A stretch of DNA of 64,000 nucleotides from Planctomycetes bacterium MalM25 (GCA_007745835.1 CP036424.1:3893968-3957967), one strand, 5' to 3'. Positions 53,706-62,408 are shown, numbered from the stretch's first letter. Notes: generated by a model from the sequence alone, not told the origin. A program made the numbers and translations.

Positions 53706-54920
53706 ATGCTACTCGAGAAAACGCAACGACGACTCTGCCGCCTGCTCTTTGTGTTGGGCTGCGTGCTTCCGACGCTAGCGGTCGCCGGAATGACCGTCGG
53801 GCGGGTCCGCCCCGGCTTCGCGGCCGACCTGCTGGCAGCCGCCGGCGAACGGCTCGGCGTCGAGGTCGCCTGCGACCGGCTCACCACGCCCCGCCCCGGC
53901 GTCTACGCGCTGGAGGGCGTGCGGCTGCTCACCCCGTCGACCGGGGACGAGCTCGCTCACGGCGACCGGCTCCGCCTCGAACGGCGCGACGGCGTCTGGC
54001 GTTTCTCCGGCGGAACGGTGCGGCTCTCACCCCGACTCGCCGAAGCCCGCTGGCTCCGCCGGCTGCTCGCCTCCGACACGCTCGCCCACGGCGAGCTATC
54101 GCAGCTGCGGCTCAGCGAGGGCGATCCCTTGCAGGGGGTCGTGCTGCGACTCAGCCATACCGAAGCGAACGGCCGGCGTTTGCAGATCAACTCGGAAGAT
54201 GGTTGGAAATTCGACGCGACCGACGACGCGGGCGTGACGCGGGTCGCCGTCGAAACGTCCGCCGCGGGCCTCGCCAGCGAGTGGCTCGCCGCCACGCCCC
54301 TGCGTTGGGCGGCTGGCGAGGGGGCTCGCTTCGCGGGGCGGGTCACCGTGGAGAGTCGGGAATCGAACTCCCCGTCACTCGGCACGGCCGAGGGACGGCT
54401 CGTCATGGGATCGCTCGCCTCGCCGCAACTCAACGCCGCCTCGGGCGAAGTTCGCCTCGACTCGCTGCGGTGGACCGGCGAACGGATCGACCACCTGGCC
54501 GGCCGACTCGACCTGCGCAACGGCAGCGTGAACGGCCGGGTCGTGTGGGGAGCCTGCCAGTGGCTCGCCACCCCGCCCCGCGACCGCTTGCAGAAGCTCT
54601 GGGCCGATCCGGCGGCACGGAACGGGATCCCGTTCTCCCAGCTCGCTTGCGAGATCGAACTCGGCCCCGCGGGCGTGGCGCTCGCCGCCGGGTGCGGCGA
54701 GATCGACGGGCGTCTCCGCCCGGGCGCCGTGGCGCACGCGGTCCTGGAGCACGAGGGCGAGGCCCTGCTGCTCGAGCCGGTGCAACGCCCCCTGCCCCCC
54801 CAACGCCTCGTGCAGGCGTGGTTCCCCGATCACCGCGCCGAGCTGCCGGCCGAGCACGCGGCGATCGAGTTGATGCGCGCGTTGCCGGCGCCGAGCGAGC
54901 GGCAAGAGGCCGGACGCTAG
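53706..54920 (+). CDS. AsmA-like exported protein, hypothetical
   Basis: A 404-residue protein with an N-terminal membrane anchor (RRLCRLLFVLGCVLPTLAVAGMTVG). The rest is almost entirely short beta strands (GVYALEGVRLLTPSTGDELAHGDRLRLERR; HLAGRLDLRNGSVNGRVVWG), a pattern like the AsmA/DUF748 group of periplasmic proteins. No catalytic motif was seen, and the assignment rests on overall shape only. The ATG at 53706 is used rather than an in-frame TTG at 53685. Confidence 0.55.
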   Translation: MLLEKTQRRLCRLLFVLGCVLPTLAVAGMTVGRVRPGFAADLLAAAGERLGVEVACDRLTTPRPGVYALEGVRLLTPSTGDELAHGDRLRLERRDGVWRFSGGTVRLSPRLAEARWLRRLLASDTLAHGELSQLRLSEGDPLQGVVLRLSHTEANGRRLQINSEDGWKFDATDDAGVTRVAVETSAAGLASEWLAATPLRWAAGEGARFAGRVTVESRESNSPSLGTAEGRLVMGSLASPQLNAASGEVRLDSLRWTGERIDHLAGRLDLRNGSVNGRVVWGACQWLATPPRDRLQKLWADPAARNGIPFSQLACEIELGPAGVALAAGCGEIDGRLRPGAVAHAVLEHEGEALLLEPVQRPLPPQRLVQAWFPDHRAELPAEHAAIELMRALPAPSERQEAGR

Positions 54921-55016
54921 CACCACCCCCCGTTTATCTTGCTGGCGCCCGCCCGGGGATGCTACAAGACGCAATCGGAAAGCTCTTTCTCCCGATTGCA
55001 CCCCCACTGCGCGCCG

Positions 55017-56279
55017 ATGGCCCCGCCCGGCAATCCGCTGCTCTTCTACGTCGGGGCGGTGCTGTGCGCGTATGTCGCCGGGCAGGCGATCAAGGGAGCG
55101 GCGGGCGTCTGGTGGCGCCGCCAGGAACAGCGGCGCCGCAACGACCGCGACGCCGAGGCCTTCCGCCAAGAAGCGGCCACGGCCGCCGAGTCGGCCCGCG
55201 CACGGCTCTCGCGCCAGCTCGCCTGGGAGGGACGGCGCGAGCTGGTCGTGTCCGCGGTGGTCGACGAATCGCCCGACGTGAAGTCGCTGTACCTCATCGA
55301 CCCCGAGAGCCGCCCCCTGCCCCGCTTCCTGCCCGGCCAGTACCTCACGCTCGCGTTGCCCGCCGGACCGGGCGGCGAGGAGGTCGTGCGGTGCTACTCG
55401 CTCTCCGACCGCCCACACCCGGAGTACTACCGCCTCTCGATTCGCCGCCAAGACGCGCCGTCCGACACGCCCGAAGCCCCCCCGGGAGTCGCGAGCCACT
55501 GGCTGCACCGCCACGCGAAGAAGGGCCTGCGGCTCGCCTGCGAAGCGCCGCGTGGCGCCTTCTTCTACAACCCGGGCGAGCCCCGCCCCGCGGTGCTGAT
55601 CGGCGCCGGCGTCGGCGTGACGCCGCTGGTCGCGATGCTCGAAGCGGCCGACCATGAGCAGCTCCGCACGGCGACCCACGCGGTGTTCGGCTTCCGTGAC
55701 GGCGCCGCGCACCTGTTCGCCGACCGTGTTCGCGAGATCGCCGCGGCGAACCCTCTGATTACGACGCTCTTCGCCTACTCGTCCCCGGGCGACGAGGACC
55801 AGGCGGGCACGCACTACGACACGGCGGGACGGGTCACGCTCGAAACGCTCCGCGCCGCGTTGCCCTCGAGCAACTTCGACTTCTTCCTCTGCGGCCCGCC
55901 CCAGATGATGCAAGCGCTCGTGCCGGAGCTGCTCGACTGGGGCGTGCCCGAAGAGGCGATCCACTTCGAAGCCTTTGGGCCGGCGAGCGTGTCGCTCGGC
56001 GGCACCGCGGCGGACAAGGCGATCGGTTCGCCCGTCCGCTTTGCCCCGAACGAGGACCCGCACGTCTGGGACGGCGAGTGCTCCTCGTTGCTCGAGATGG
56101 CCGAGGCGATCGGCGTCCCGCTCGCTTCGGGCTGTCGGGCGGGCAACTGCGGCGCCTGCCGCGTGCGGGTTGTCGAGGGCAAGACGATCAACGTCCGCTC
56201 CCCCGGCACGCTGACTGAGGACGACGAATGCCTCGCCTGCATCAGCCTGCCCGACGGGCCGGTCACGATCGAAACCTAA
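55017..56279 (+). CDS. Membrane-anchored flavin/2Fe-2S oxidoreductase
   Basis: A 420-residue reductase with, in order, an N-terminal helix (LLFYVGAVLCAYVAGQAIKGAAG), an FAD-binding domain with the RCYSLSD motif, an NAD(P)-binding domain (LIGAGVGVTPLVAML; DFFLCGPPQMM), and a C-terminal plant-type 2Fe-2S ferredoxin (CRAGNCGAC, then CLAC). This layout is shared with CDP-glucoseen reductases and the reductase parts of Rieske and diiron oxygenase systems. Here it leads a cluster of cytochrome and Fe-S genes, so it probably supplies electrons from NAD(P)H at the membrane. The ATG at 55017 follows the AsmA-like gene by 96 bases. Confidence 0.87.
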   Translation: MAPPGNPLLFYVGAVLCAYVAGQAIKGAAGVWWRRQEQRRRNDRDAEAFRQEAATAAESARARLSRQLAWEGRRELVVSAVVDESPDVKSLYLIDPESRPLPRFLPGQYLTLALPAGPGGEEVVRCYSLSDRPHPEYYRLSIRRQDAPSDTPEAPPGVASHWLHRHAKKGLRLACEAPRGAFFYNPGEPRPAVLIGAGVGVTPLVAMLEAADHEQLRTATHAVFGFRDGAAHLFADRVREIAAANPLITTLFAYSSPGDEDQAGTHYDTAGRVTLETLRAALPSSNFDFFLCGPPQMMQALVPELLDWGVPEEAIHFEAFGPASVSLGGTAADKAIGSPVRFAPNEDPHVWDGECSSLLEMAEAIGVPLASGCRAGNCGACRVRVVEGKTINVRSPGTLTEDDECLACISLPDGPVTIET

Positions 56280-56312
56280 CCGACTGCACTGCCGGCTCGA
56301 AGCCGGCCCGGG

Positions 56313-57317
56313 ATGGATCCCTTGGCGAAATCACTCACCAGAACGACCGCCCTCGCCCTCGCCTGGTGCGCTGCGTGCGCCGGCGCGCAGCCGCCGGGCG
56401 GTGACGACCTCGATCCGGCGAAGGTGCTCGGCTCCGACGCCTGCAAGAAGTGCCACGCGCCGGAGATCGCGCAGTGGGAGCGCACGCCCCACGCGATGAC
56501 GATCGACACGCTGCACCGCAAGCCCGAGGCGAAGGCGATCGCCGACCGGCTCGGGCTGCGGAGCGTCAAACGCAACGACACCTGCGTCCGCTGCCACTAC
56601 ACGCCGAAGCTGGTGCGGGGGCGTCCGCGGATCGACTCGGGCGTGTCGTGCGAATCGTGCCACGGGGCGTCGCAGGACTGGGTCGAGCTGCACGCGGAGT
56701 ACGGCCCGGGGGTCACCCGCGAAACCGAGGCGCCCGACGCCCGACAACGCCGGCGGCTGGCGAGCATCGCGGCGGGGATGAACAACCCGTCGAACCTCTA
56801 CCTGATCGCTCGGCAGTGCCTCGACTGCCACACGACCCCCGATGAGAAGCTTGTCGACGTGGGGGGCCACTCGGCCGGCAGCCGCGACTTCGAGCTGGTC
56901 TCGTGGTCGCAGGGCATGGTGCGGCACAACTTCGTGCGGGGGAATGGCGCCAACGCGCCCAGCGCCCTGCCACGGGTGCGCGTGATGCACGTCGTGGGCG
57001 TGATGACCGACCTGGAGTACAGTCTCCGCGCCGTCGCCAAGGCGACGACCGGCGGCGTGTTCGCCAAGGCGGCCGCCCAACGCGCCGCCGCCCGCAAACA
57101 GACCCTCTGGGCTCTGCAACGCCGCCTCGACGACCCGCTCGTCCAGCCGGCGCTCGACGCGGTCGCGACGCTCGAGCTGAAGCTCGGCAACGGCGACGCC
57201 GTCAACGCGGCGGCCGACGCCATCGCCGACGCCGCTTACGCCTTCGCCGAGCGCGCCGCGGGCGAGCGGCTCGCCGCGATCGACGACCTCCTGCCGAATC
57301 CGACCCAGTACAAGTAG
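56313..57317 (+). CDS. Tetraheme cytochrome c (c554-like)
   Basis: A 334-residue exported cytochrome. A signal region (RTTALALAWCAACAGA) is followed by four CxxCH motifs: CKKCH (44-48), CVRCH (91-95), CESCH (113-117) and CLDCH (169-173). The SDACKKCHAPEIAQWERTPHA start is typical of the cytochrome c554/multiheme family. A helical C-terminal part of about 100 residues carries no further heme motif. It lies 33 bases after the flavin reductase gene and 12 bases before the Fe-S/cNMP gene, so co-transcription is likely. It probably carries electrons in the periplasm. Confidence 0.88.
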   Translation: MDPLAKSLTRTTALALAWCAACAGAQPPGGDDLDPAKVLGSDACKKCHAPEIAQWERTPHAMTIDTLHRKPEAKAIADRLGLRSVKRNDTCVRCHYTPKLVRGRPRIDSGVSCESCHGASQDWVELHAEYGPGVTRETEAPDARQRRRLASIAAGMNNPSNLYLIARQCLDCHTTPDEKLVDVGGHSAGSRDFELVSWSQGMVRHNFVRGNGANAPSALPRVRVMHVVGVMTDLEYSLRAVAKATTGGVFAKAAAQRAAARKQTLWALQRRLDDPLVQPALDAVATLELKLGNGDAVNAAADAIADAAYAFAERAAGERLAAIDDLLPNPTQYK

Positions 57318-57329
57318 CCAGGCATCCCG

Positions 57330-59021
57330 ATGCTCGAAGTCGCCCGGCCGCGCCCGCAGCGGTGGGACAAACCGCTCGACCCCGACATGACCGATCGCAC
57401 GGTCGATCGGCTGCTGCGCGTCCCCCCGTTCGCGTCGATGGACCCGGAGGCGTTCCCGCGGGCGACGCCGCTGGGTGGTTTGCTGCGGAACGACACCCGG
57501 GTGACGCAGCACGAGCCGGGCGAGCTGATCGTCCGCGAGGGGGACTACGGTTCCAGCGCCCTGCTGGTCCTCGACGGCCAGGTGCGGATCACCCTCGAGA
57601 GCCTCCCCCCCGAGACGCTCGGCCGTCCGCCCGAACCACGCGGGGCGAAGCTGATGCGTGCGGTCGCGCGGCTGTTCGGGCAATCTCGCGTCCCTGAGCT
57701 CCGCTCGCGCGACGCCGTCAGCGCAACGCCCACTCGCGCCGACGAGGGCGTCTTCCTGCAAGACATCCCGGGCGTGCTCGACGAGGCGGCGACAGCGATC
57801 CTCGGAGCCGGCGAGCTGTTCGGTGAGCAGGCCGCCATCACCCGCGCGCCGCACACGGCGACCGTGTTCGCCGAGACCGCCTGCGTGCTACTGGAGATCC
57901 GCTGGCAAGGACTCCGCGACCTCATGCAGCACACGCCCGCGTTGCGTGAGCACATCGACCAACTCTATCGCCAGAACCACCTGCAGCGTCACCTGCGGCA
58001 CACACCGCTGCTGGCGAAGCTCGACGACGCGGCGCTCGAACGGGTCGCCGAAGCGGTCCGGTTCGGGTCGTTCGGGTCGTTCGACTGGTCCGACTCAGCC
58101 CGCGACGACGCGCAGGTCGACGCGTTGGAGCGTTTGCAGCGCGAGCCGCTCGTTCTCGAGCAGGGCAAACCGGTCGAGGCGGTGATGCTCATCCGCAAGG
58201 GGTTCGGACGCATGACCAGCCGGCTCGGCGAGGCGGACCGCACGATCGCCTACCTGGGCAAGGGCCGCGCCCTGGGCGCCGAGGAACTGGTCGTCGCCGC
58301 CGAGCGGGGCGAGCCGCCGGTCTGGCGCCGCTCGATCCGAGCGGTCGGCTGCCTCGACACACTGCTCATCCCGCCGGAGACCTTCTTCCGAGAGGTCGCG
58401 CCAACGCTCACCGAGCCGCAGAAGCAGCGTTGGCGCGAACGCGCCGCGCAGCAGGACGCCACCCACCAACCCCCGCCCGGCGCCGCGCCGGCCCGGACGC
58501 TCGACTTCCTGGTCGATCAGCGGCTCGTGAACGGCTCGCAGTCGATGGTGATCGATCTGGACCGCTGCACGCGTTGCGACGACTGCGTCCGCGCTTGCGC
58601 CGCGACGCACGACGGCAACCCGCGGTTCATCCGCGAGGGTCAGACCCTCGACCAGGCGCAGTTCGCCGAGGCGTGCATGCACTGTGTCGACCCGGTCTGC
58701 ATGATCGGCTGCCCGACGGGCGCGATCCACCGTGACGAGGAGACCGGCGTCGTCCGCATCAACGACGGCACCTGCGTCGGCTGCTCGACCTGCGCGAACA
58801 GCTGTCCCTACCAAGCGATCCAGATGGTCGAGGTCCGCGAGTCGGGCGGGGCGATCGTCTTCGACGAGGCGACCGGCCAGCCGCTGCTCCGCGCCACCAA
58901 GTGCGACCTCTGCCACGACCAACCGACCGGCCCGGCGTGCCAGCACGCCTGCCCGCACGACGCCCTGGTGCGGCTCGACCTGACCGACTCATCGGCCATC
59001 GCCGCCTGGAGCCAGCATTAA
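57330..59021 (+). CDS. Cyclic-nucleotide-binding-like / four-cluster 4Fe-4S ferredoxin fusion
   Basis: A 563-residue cytoplasmic protein. The first two thirds hold two CRP/cNMP-like jelly rolls. The first has VREGDYGSSALLVLDGQVRIT and GELFGEQAAITRAPHTATVFAE, with an insertion of about 60 residues between strands; the second has EQGKPVEAVMLIRKGFGRMTS and GRALGAEELV. The C-terminal third is a NrfC/DmsB-like ferredoxin (CTRCDDCVRACAATHDGN; CMHCVDPVCMIGCPTGAIH; CVGCSTCANSCPYQAIQM; CDLCHDQPTGPACQHACPH), enough Cys for four 4Fe-4S clusters. There is no twin-arginine signal, so it should stay cytoplasmic. Its stop overlaps or abuts the next gene. Confidence 0.88.
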   Translation: MLEVARPRPQRWDKPLDPDMTDRTVDRLLRVPPFASMDPEAFPRATPLGGLLRNDTRVTQHEPGELIVREGDYGSSALLVLDGQVRITLESLPPETLGRPPEPRGAKLMRAVARLFGQSRVPELRSRDAVSATPTRADEGVFLQDIPGVLDEAATAILGAGELFGEQAAITRAPHTATVFAETACVLLEIRWQGLRDLMQHTPALREHIDQLYRQNHLQRHLRHTPLLAKLDDAALERVAEAVRFGSFGSFDWSDSARDDAQVDALERLQREPLVLEQGKPVEAVMLIRKGFGRMTSRLGEADRTIAYLGKGRALGAEELVVAAERGEPPVWRRSIRAVGCLDTLLIPPETFFREVAPTLTEPQKQRWRERAAQQDATHQPPPGAAPARTLDFLVDQRLVNGSQSMVIDLDRCTRCDDCVRACAATHDGNPRFIREGQTLDQAQFAEACMHCVDPVCMIGCPTGAIHRDEETGVVRINDGTCVGCSTCANSCPYQAIQMVEVRESGGAIVFDEATGQPLLRATKCDLCHDQPTGPACQHACPHDALVRLDLTDSSAIAAWSQH

Positions 59022-59076
59022 CCGCCGCACCCAAGTCCGCCGCCGCTACCGCAACGCCGCGCTCGCCGCCGGCGCG

Positions 59077-59850
59077 GTGATCGTGTGCGTGCTGTTCGCG
59101 CAGCGGCTCGACGCGACCCTCGCCCGCAGCGCCTACGGGACCGGCTACACGCTGTACGCCGCGGTGCTCGCCCTCGCCGCGTACCACTTCCGCAAGAAGC
59201 TCCCCGGGCTGCCCCTAGGGACCAGCCGGGGTTGGTTGCAGGCGCACCTCGTGATCGCGATCGCCTCGGCGGTGTTGTTCTATCTGCACCTCGGCGGGCG
59301 GTGGCCCAACGGCGGGGTCGAGTCGGTCCTCGCCGCGCTGTACCTGGCGACCTTCGGCAGCGGCGTGCTCGGCTTCTACCTGACACGCACCCTCCCGAAG
59401 CAGCTCGCGCGCACGAGCGAGCAGTTCATCTACGAGCGCATCCCGCGGCTCCGCACGCGCGTGCAGCAAGAGGCCCGCGCCACGGTGCTCGACGCGGTCC
59501 ACGCGACCGGGGCGCTCACGCTGGCCGACTTCTACGCCGACCGCCTGCACGGCTTCCTCGGCAGACCCCGCGCCTTGCGATACACCCTGTGGCCGACGAC
59601 CCGCGCGCGGAGCCGGTTGTTCAGCGAACTCACCGGCATCGACCGCTTCCTCACCGAGCCCGAACGCAACGCGTCCGACCGGCTCTTCAAGCTGATCCGC
59701 CGCAAGGACGACATCGACTTCCACGCCGCCAGGCAGGGTGTTTTGAAGGCGTGGCTGTTCGGGCACCTGGCGCTCACGTGGGGCCTGCTACTGCTCGGCC
59801 TGGGGCACGCGGTGCTGGCGCTCGCCTTCCGTGGGGGGCCGACGCCATGA
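59077..59850 (+). CDS. Membrane protein with cytochrome b-like histidine pairs
   Basis: At least 257 residues with about four to five membrane helices. Two helices carry His residues exactly 14 apart: AHLVIAIASAVLFYLHLG and GHLALTWGLLLLGLGHAV, the bis-heme pattern of quinone-reacting cytochromes b. A soluble loop of about 120 residues lies between them. The start is unclear. The GTG at 59077 cuts into the first helix. The frame is open back to 58984 without ATG/GTG/TTG, and an ATT at 59017 overlapping the upstream TAA would add a basic N-terminus (NRRTQVRRRYRN) and full helix. The stop overlaps the next gene's start (ATGA). Confidence 0.72.
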   Translation: MIVCVLFAQRLDATLARSAYGTGYTLYAAVLALAAYHFRKKLPGLPLGTSRGWLQAHLVIAIASAVLFYLHLGGRWPNGGVESVLAALYLATFGSGVLGFYLTRTLPKQLARTSEQFIYERIPRLRTRVQQEARATVLDAVHATGALTLADFYADRLHGFLGRPRALRYTLWPTTRARSRLFSELTGIDRFLTEPERNASDRLFKLIRRKDDIDFHAARQGVLKAWLFGHLALTWGLLLLGLGHAVLALAFRGGPTP

Positions 59851-61823
59851 GCCACACGCCCGGCGACTACGATCGCCCCAACCTGAAGTGGACCTGCGGA
59901 CTCACCGACGAGGCCGACCCCTGCTCGGTCGGACCGACCTGCCAAGGCCGCTGCCCGAAGCTGGGCGAGTGCGTCCCGCAGCGCGACGGCGACCGCTGGG
60001 GCTGCAACCGCAGCCCCAACCGGGGCGGACCCTGCCCCGACGGCCCGGGCCCCGACGGCCGCTGCTGCCTCACCCGCAGCTGCATACCCCGGCGCTCGCT
60101 CCGCTCAATCCGAGGGCGCTGGATCACCGGGGCGGCGATCTTCACGGTCGGCGCGTTGCTCATGCTGTTCGGCTCGGGCCGGCGCAATGAGCTGATCGTG
60201 CCCGGCGGCCTCACCACGCACCACGCCCAGGTGATCGCCCGCGGCGAGTGGTCGAACCGCTGCGCCGCGTGCCACCCCGGCGCAAACGACCAGCTCGGCT
60301 CGTGGGTCGGGACCGCCCTGCTCGGCGAGTCGCACGACGGGGCGACGCAATCCGATCTCTGCCTCAACTGCCACCGCGACCTGGCGACGCCCTCCGCCGC
60401 CCCGCTGCTGGCGCACGGGCTCCCTACTGAGGCGTTGCCGAAGCGACATCGCGCCACGGCACAGGCGGCGACGGCCTCGCTGGTCTTGTTCGCGGCGCCC
60501 GGCTCGCCCGCCCACGGCGGGCACGCCTCGGACCCGCTCGCCTGCGCCGCTTGCCACCAAGAGCACCACGGCGCCGGGCACGACCTGGCCGCCCTCACCG
60601 ACGCCCGCTGCCAGGCGTGCCACGTGGAGCGTTACGACAGCTTCGCCGAGGACCACCCCGACTTCGGCGTCTGGCCGACGACGCGACGGACGCGGATCCG
60701 CTTCAACCACGCTTCGCACCAGGGGACGCACTACACCAAGGCGAACCGCGATTTCGATTGCCGCGTCTGCCATCAAGTCGATTCGACCGGCGACCTGACG
60801 GCCCGGCCCGACTATCAACAAGCGTGCGCCGAGTGCCACGACGCCGACCTCGTCCGCAGCTTTGGCGAGGGGCTCCCCTTCCTGGCGTTGCCGACGATCG
60901 ATCGCGAAGCGCTCGCCGACGCCGCGCCAGCCGCTTGGCCCGAAGGGGCGCTCGGCGACTTCGACGGCGACCTGCCGGCGTTCACCAAGCTGCTGCTCGC
61001 CGCCGACCCGGCCGCCAGCGCGGCGATGGAGCGACTGGGGCACGATTTCTCGTTCTTCGATCTCGACGCCGGCGAGCCGGCGGACGTCGCCGCCTCCGCA
61101 GCGCTGACCGACGCCCTGGTCCGCCTGCTCGATGAGGTGCAAGAGGAGGGCCACGGCGCCATCGCCGGGCGGCTGAGTACCCTAACTGGCCAAGCAGACG
61201 GCGCGGCGACTGCCGACCTCGTCGCGCGGCTGCCGGTCGAGCTGATCGACCGCATCCAGGCCACCTGGCTGGGCGATCAGGCGCCGCCCGAACCATTCGA
61301 CGCGATCGAGGACCGCACCGCCGGCGGCGGCTGGCAGGTCGAGGACGACCGCCTGCAACTCACCTACCGCCCCACAGGACACGACGACCCGTTCCTCCGC
61401 GCCTGGCTCGACGCGATCGCCGCCCTGCCGCCGGAGCGGGCCGCGCTACGCGACGCCTGCCTCGCCGAGTTCAAACGCCCCGGCGCCCCGGGCGGCTGCC
61501 TCGAGTGCCACAGCGTCGAGCAATCCGGCGACCGGCTCACGATCAACTGGCGGGGCCGCGACCGGCTGAACGAGCCGCGCGGCTTCACGAAGTTCTCGCA
61601 CCGCCCCCACCTGATCCAGCCCGAGCTAGCGACCTGCACCCACTGCCACCAGCTCGACCCGGCGGCCGAGTCGGTGGTGAACTACACGGGTGCCGACCCC
61701 CACCGCTTCACGAGCGAGTTCGTCACGCTCTCAAAGGCAGCCTGCATCGAATGCCACCGCCCCCACGCCGCGGGGGATCGGTGCACGCAGTGCCATAATT
61801 ATCATGTGAGCCCGGTTAGATAG
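59847..61823 (+). CDS. Decaheme cytochrome c with N-terminal Cys-rich domain
   Basis: A 658-residue protein. Residues 1-80 form a Cys-rich cytoplasmic-side domain (11 Cys, including C17, C26, C32, C36 and C42), then one membrane helix (WITGAAIFTVGALLMLFG, 92-109). The rest is periplasmic with ten CxxCH motifs: CAACH (139-143), CLNCH, CAACH, CQACH, CRVCH, CAECH, CLECH, CTHCH, CIECH and CTQCH. Six lie in the first third and four in the last 140 residues, separated by a helical region of about 200 residues with no heme. The ATG overlaps the previous stop (ATGA), indicating translational coupling. Confidence 0.88.
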   Translation: MSHTPGDYDRPNLKWTCGLTDEADPCSVGPTCQGRCPKLGECVPQRDGDRWGCNRSPNRGGPCPDGPGPDGRCCLTRSCIPRRSLRSIRGRWITGAAIFTVGALLMLFGSGRRNELIVPGGLTTHHAQVIARGEWSNRCAACHPGANDQLGSWVGTALLGESHDGATQSDLCLNCHRDLATPSAAPLLAHGLPTEALPKRHRATAQAATASLVLFAAPGSPAHGGHASDPLACAACHQEHHGAGHDLAALTDARCQACHVERYDSFAEDHPDFGVWPTTRRTRIRFNHASHQGTHYTKANRDFDCRVCHQVDSTGDLTARPDYQQACAECHDADLVRSFGEGLPFLALPTIDREALADAAPAAWPEGALGDFDGDLPAFTKLLLAADPAASAAMERLGHDFSFFDLDAGEPADVAASAALTDALVRLLDEVQEEGHGAIAGRLSTLTGQADGAATADLVARLPVELIDRIQATWLGDQAPPEPFDAIEDRTAGGGWQVEDDRLQLTYRPTGHDDPFLRAWLDAIAALPPERAALRDACLAEFKRPGAPGGCLECHSVEQSGDRLTINWRGRDRLNEPRGFTKFSHRPHLIQPELATCTHCHQLDPAAESVVNYTGADPHRFTSEFVTLSKAACIECHRPHAAGDRCTQCHNYHVSPVR

Positions 61824-61835
61824 TCCTCAGCACCA

Positions 61836-62273
61836 TCAGGGCCAGTACGGCTCAACCTCATCCATCTCGTAGGTTTGCCCAACCTTATCTGCATACGGCC
61901 CGATAACAAGCGCACCAGAGCACACTGGACTCGGGAAGTCTGTCTCATAGAGCAACATAGAATTAGACAGCAACAATCCAAGCCCCGGCCAGTACTCGGA
62001 GACAAGCACCTCATTAATAGTCGCACCAGAGCACTGTAGCAGGTACTTCTCACCACAGAGCGTTGCTTCACTGCTCACGGAATCAACTGCGATGATCGGC
62101 TCCCTTGAATCGTAGTACGCGCTCGAGAGTGAGAATGCCACGCCGCTTTCAATCACAACGTAAGTCGTGCATCCGCCAAACCCATCTGGTTCGGTTTCCC
62201 AAGGCGTTCGATAGATGCCGGCGATCTGCTGGCCAACGATGTCATCGCGGAGTAGTTGGCTTTCTGTAGGCAT
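61836..62273 (-). CDS. Small hypothetical protein
   Basis: A 145-residue acidic, soluble protein that I do not recognise. It is strand-rich (CTTYVVIESGVAFSLSSAYYDSREPIIAVDSV; EATLCGEKYLLQCSGATINEVLVSEYWPGLGLLL). GC content is far lower than that of the cytochrome cluster it converges with, whose last stop is 12 bases away. Size and composition resemble orphan immunity-type proteins such as the SUKH gene at 3345, but no toxin is present and this is a guess. The next gene on the same strand lies behind a CCTCCCC-type repeat. Confidence 0.6.
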   Translation of the reverse strand: MPTESQLLRDDIVGQQIAGIYRTPWETEPDGFGGCTTYVVIESGVAFSLSSAYYDSREPIIAVDSVSSEATLCGEKYLLQCSGATINEVLVSEYWPGLGLLLSNSMLLYETDFPSPVCSGALVIGPYADKVGQTYEMDEVEPYWP

Positions 62274-62305
62274 GCCGCATCACAACCTATTCAGGTGTTG
62301 CCATA

Positions 62306-62402
62306 TCCCCTCCCCTTGATGGGGAGGGTTAGGGAGGGGTGGTGAAGCCGGGTACCCGATTCGCCCCCTCCCCTAGCCCCTCCCCACAAGGGGGAGGGGG
62401 AC
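62306..62402. repeat. CCTCCCC/GGGGAGG palindromic repeat, copy 2
   Basis: Homologous to the element at 3066-3180: same CTCCCCTTGATGGGGAGGG left part, the GGGTACCCG centre (about 62350-62358), TCGCCCCC, and the CCACAAGGGGGAGGGG right end. It fills the space between two minus-strand genes, close to the stop of the outer-membrane-type protein. Confidence 0.8.
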
Positions 62403-62408
62403 ACGCGC

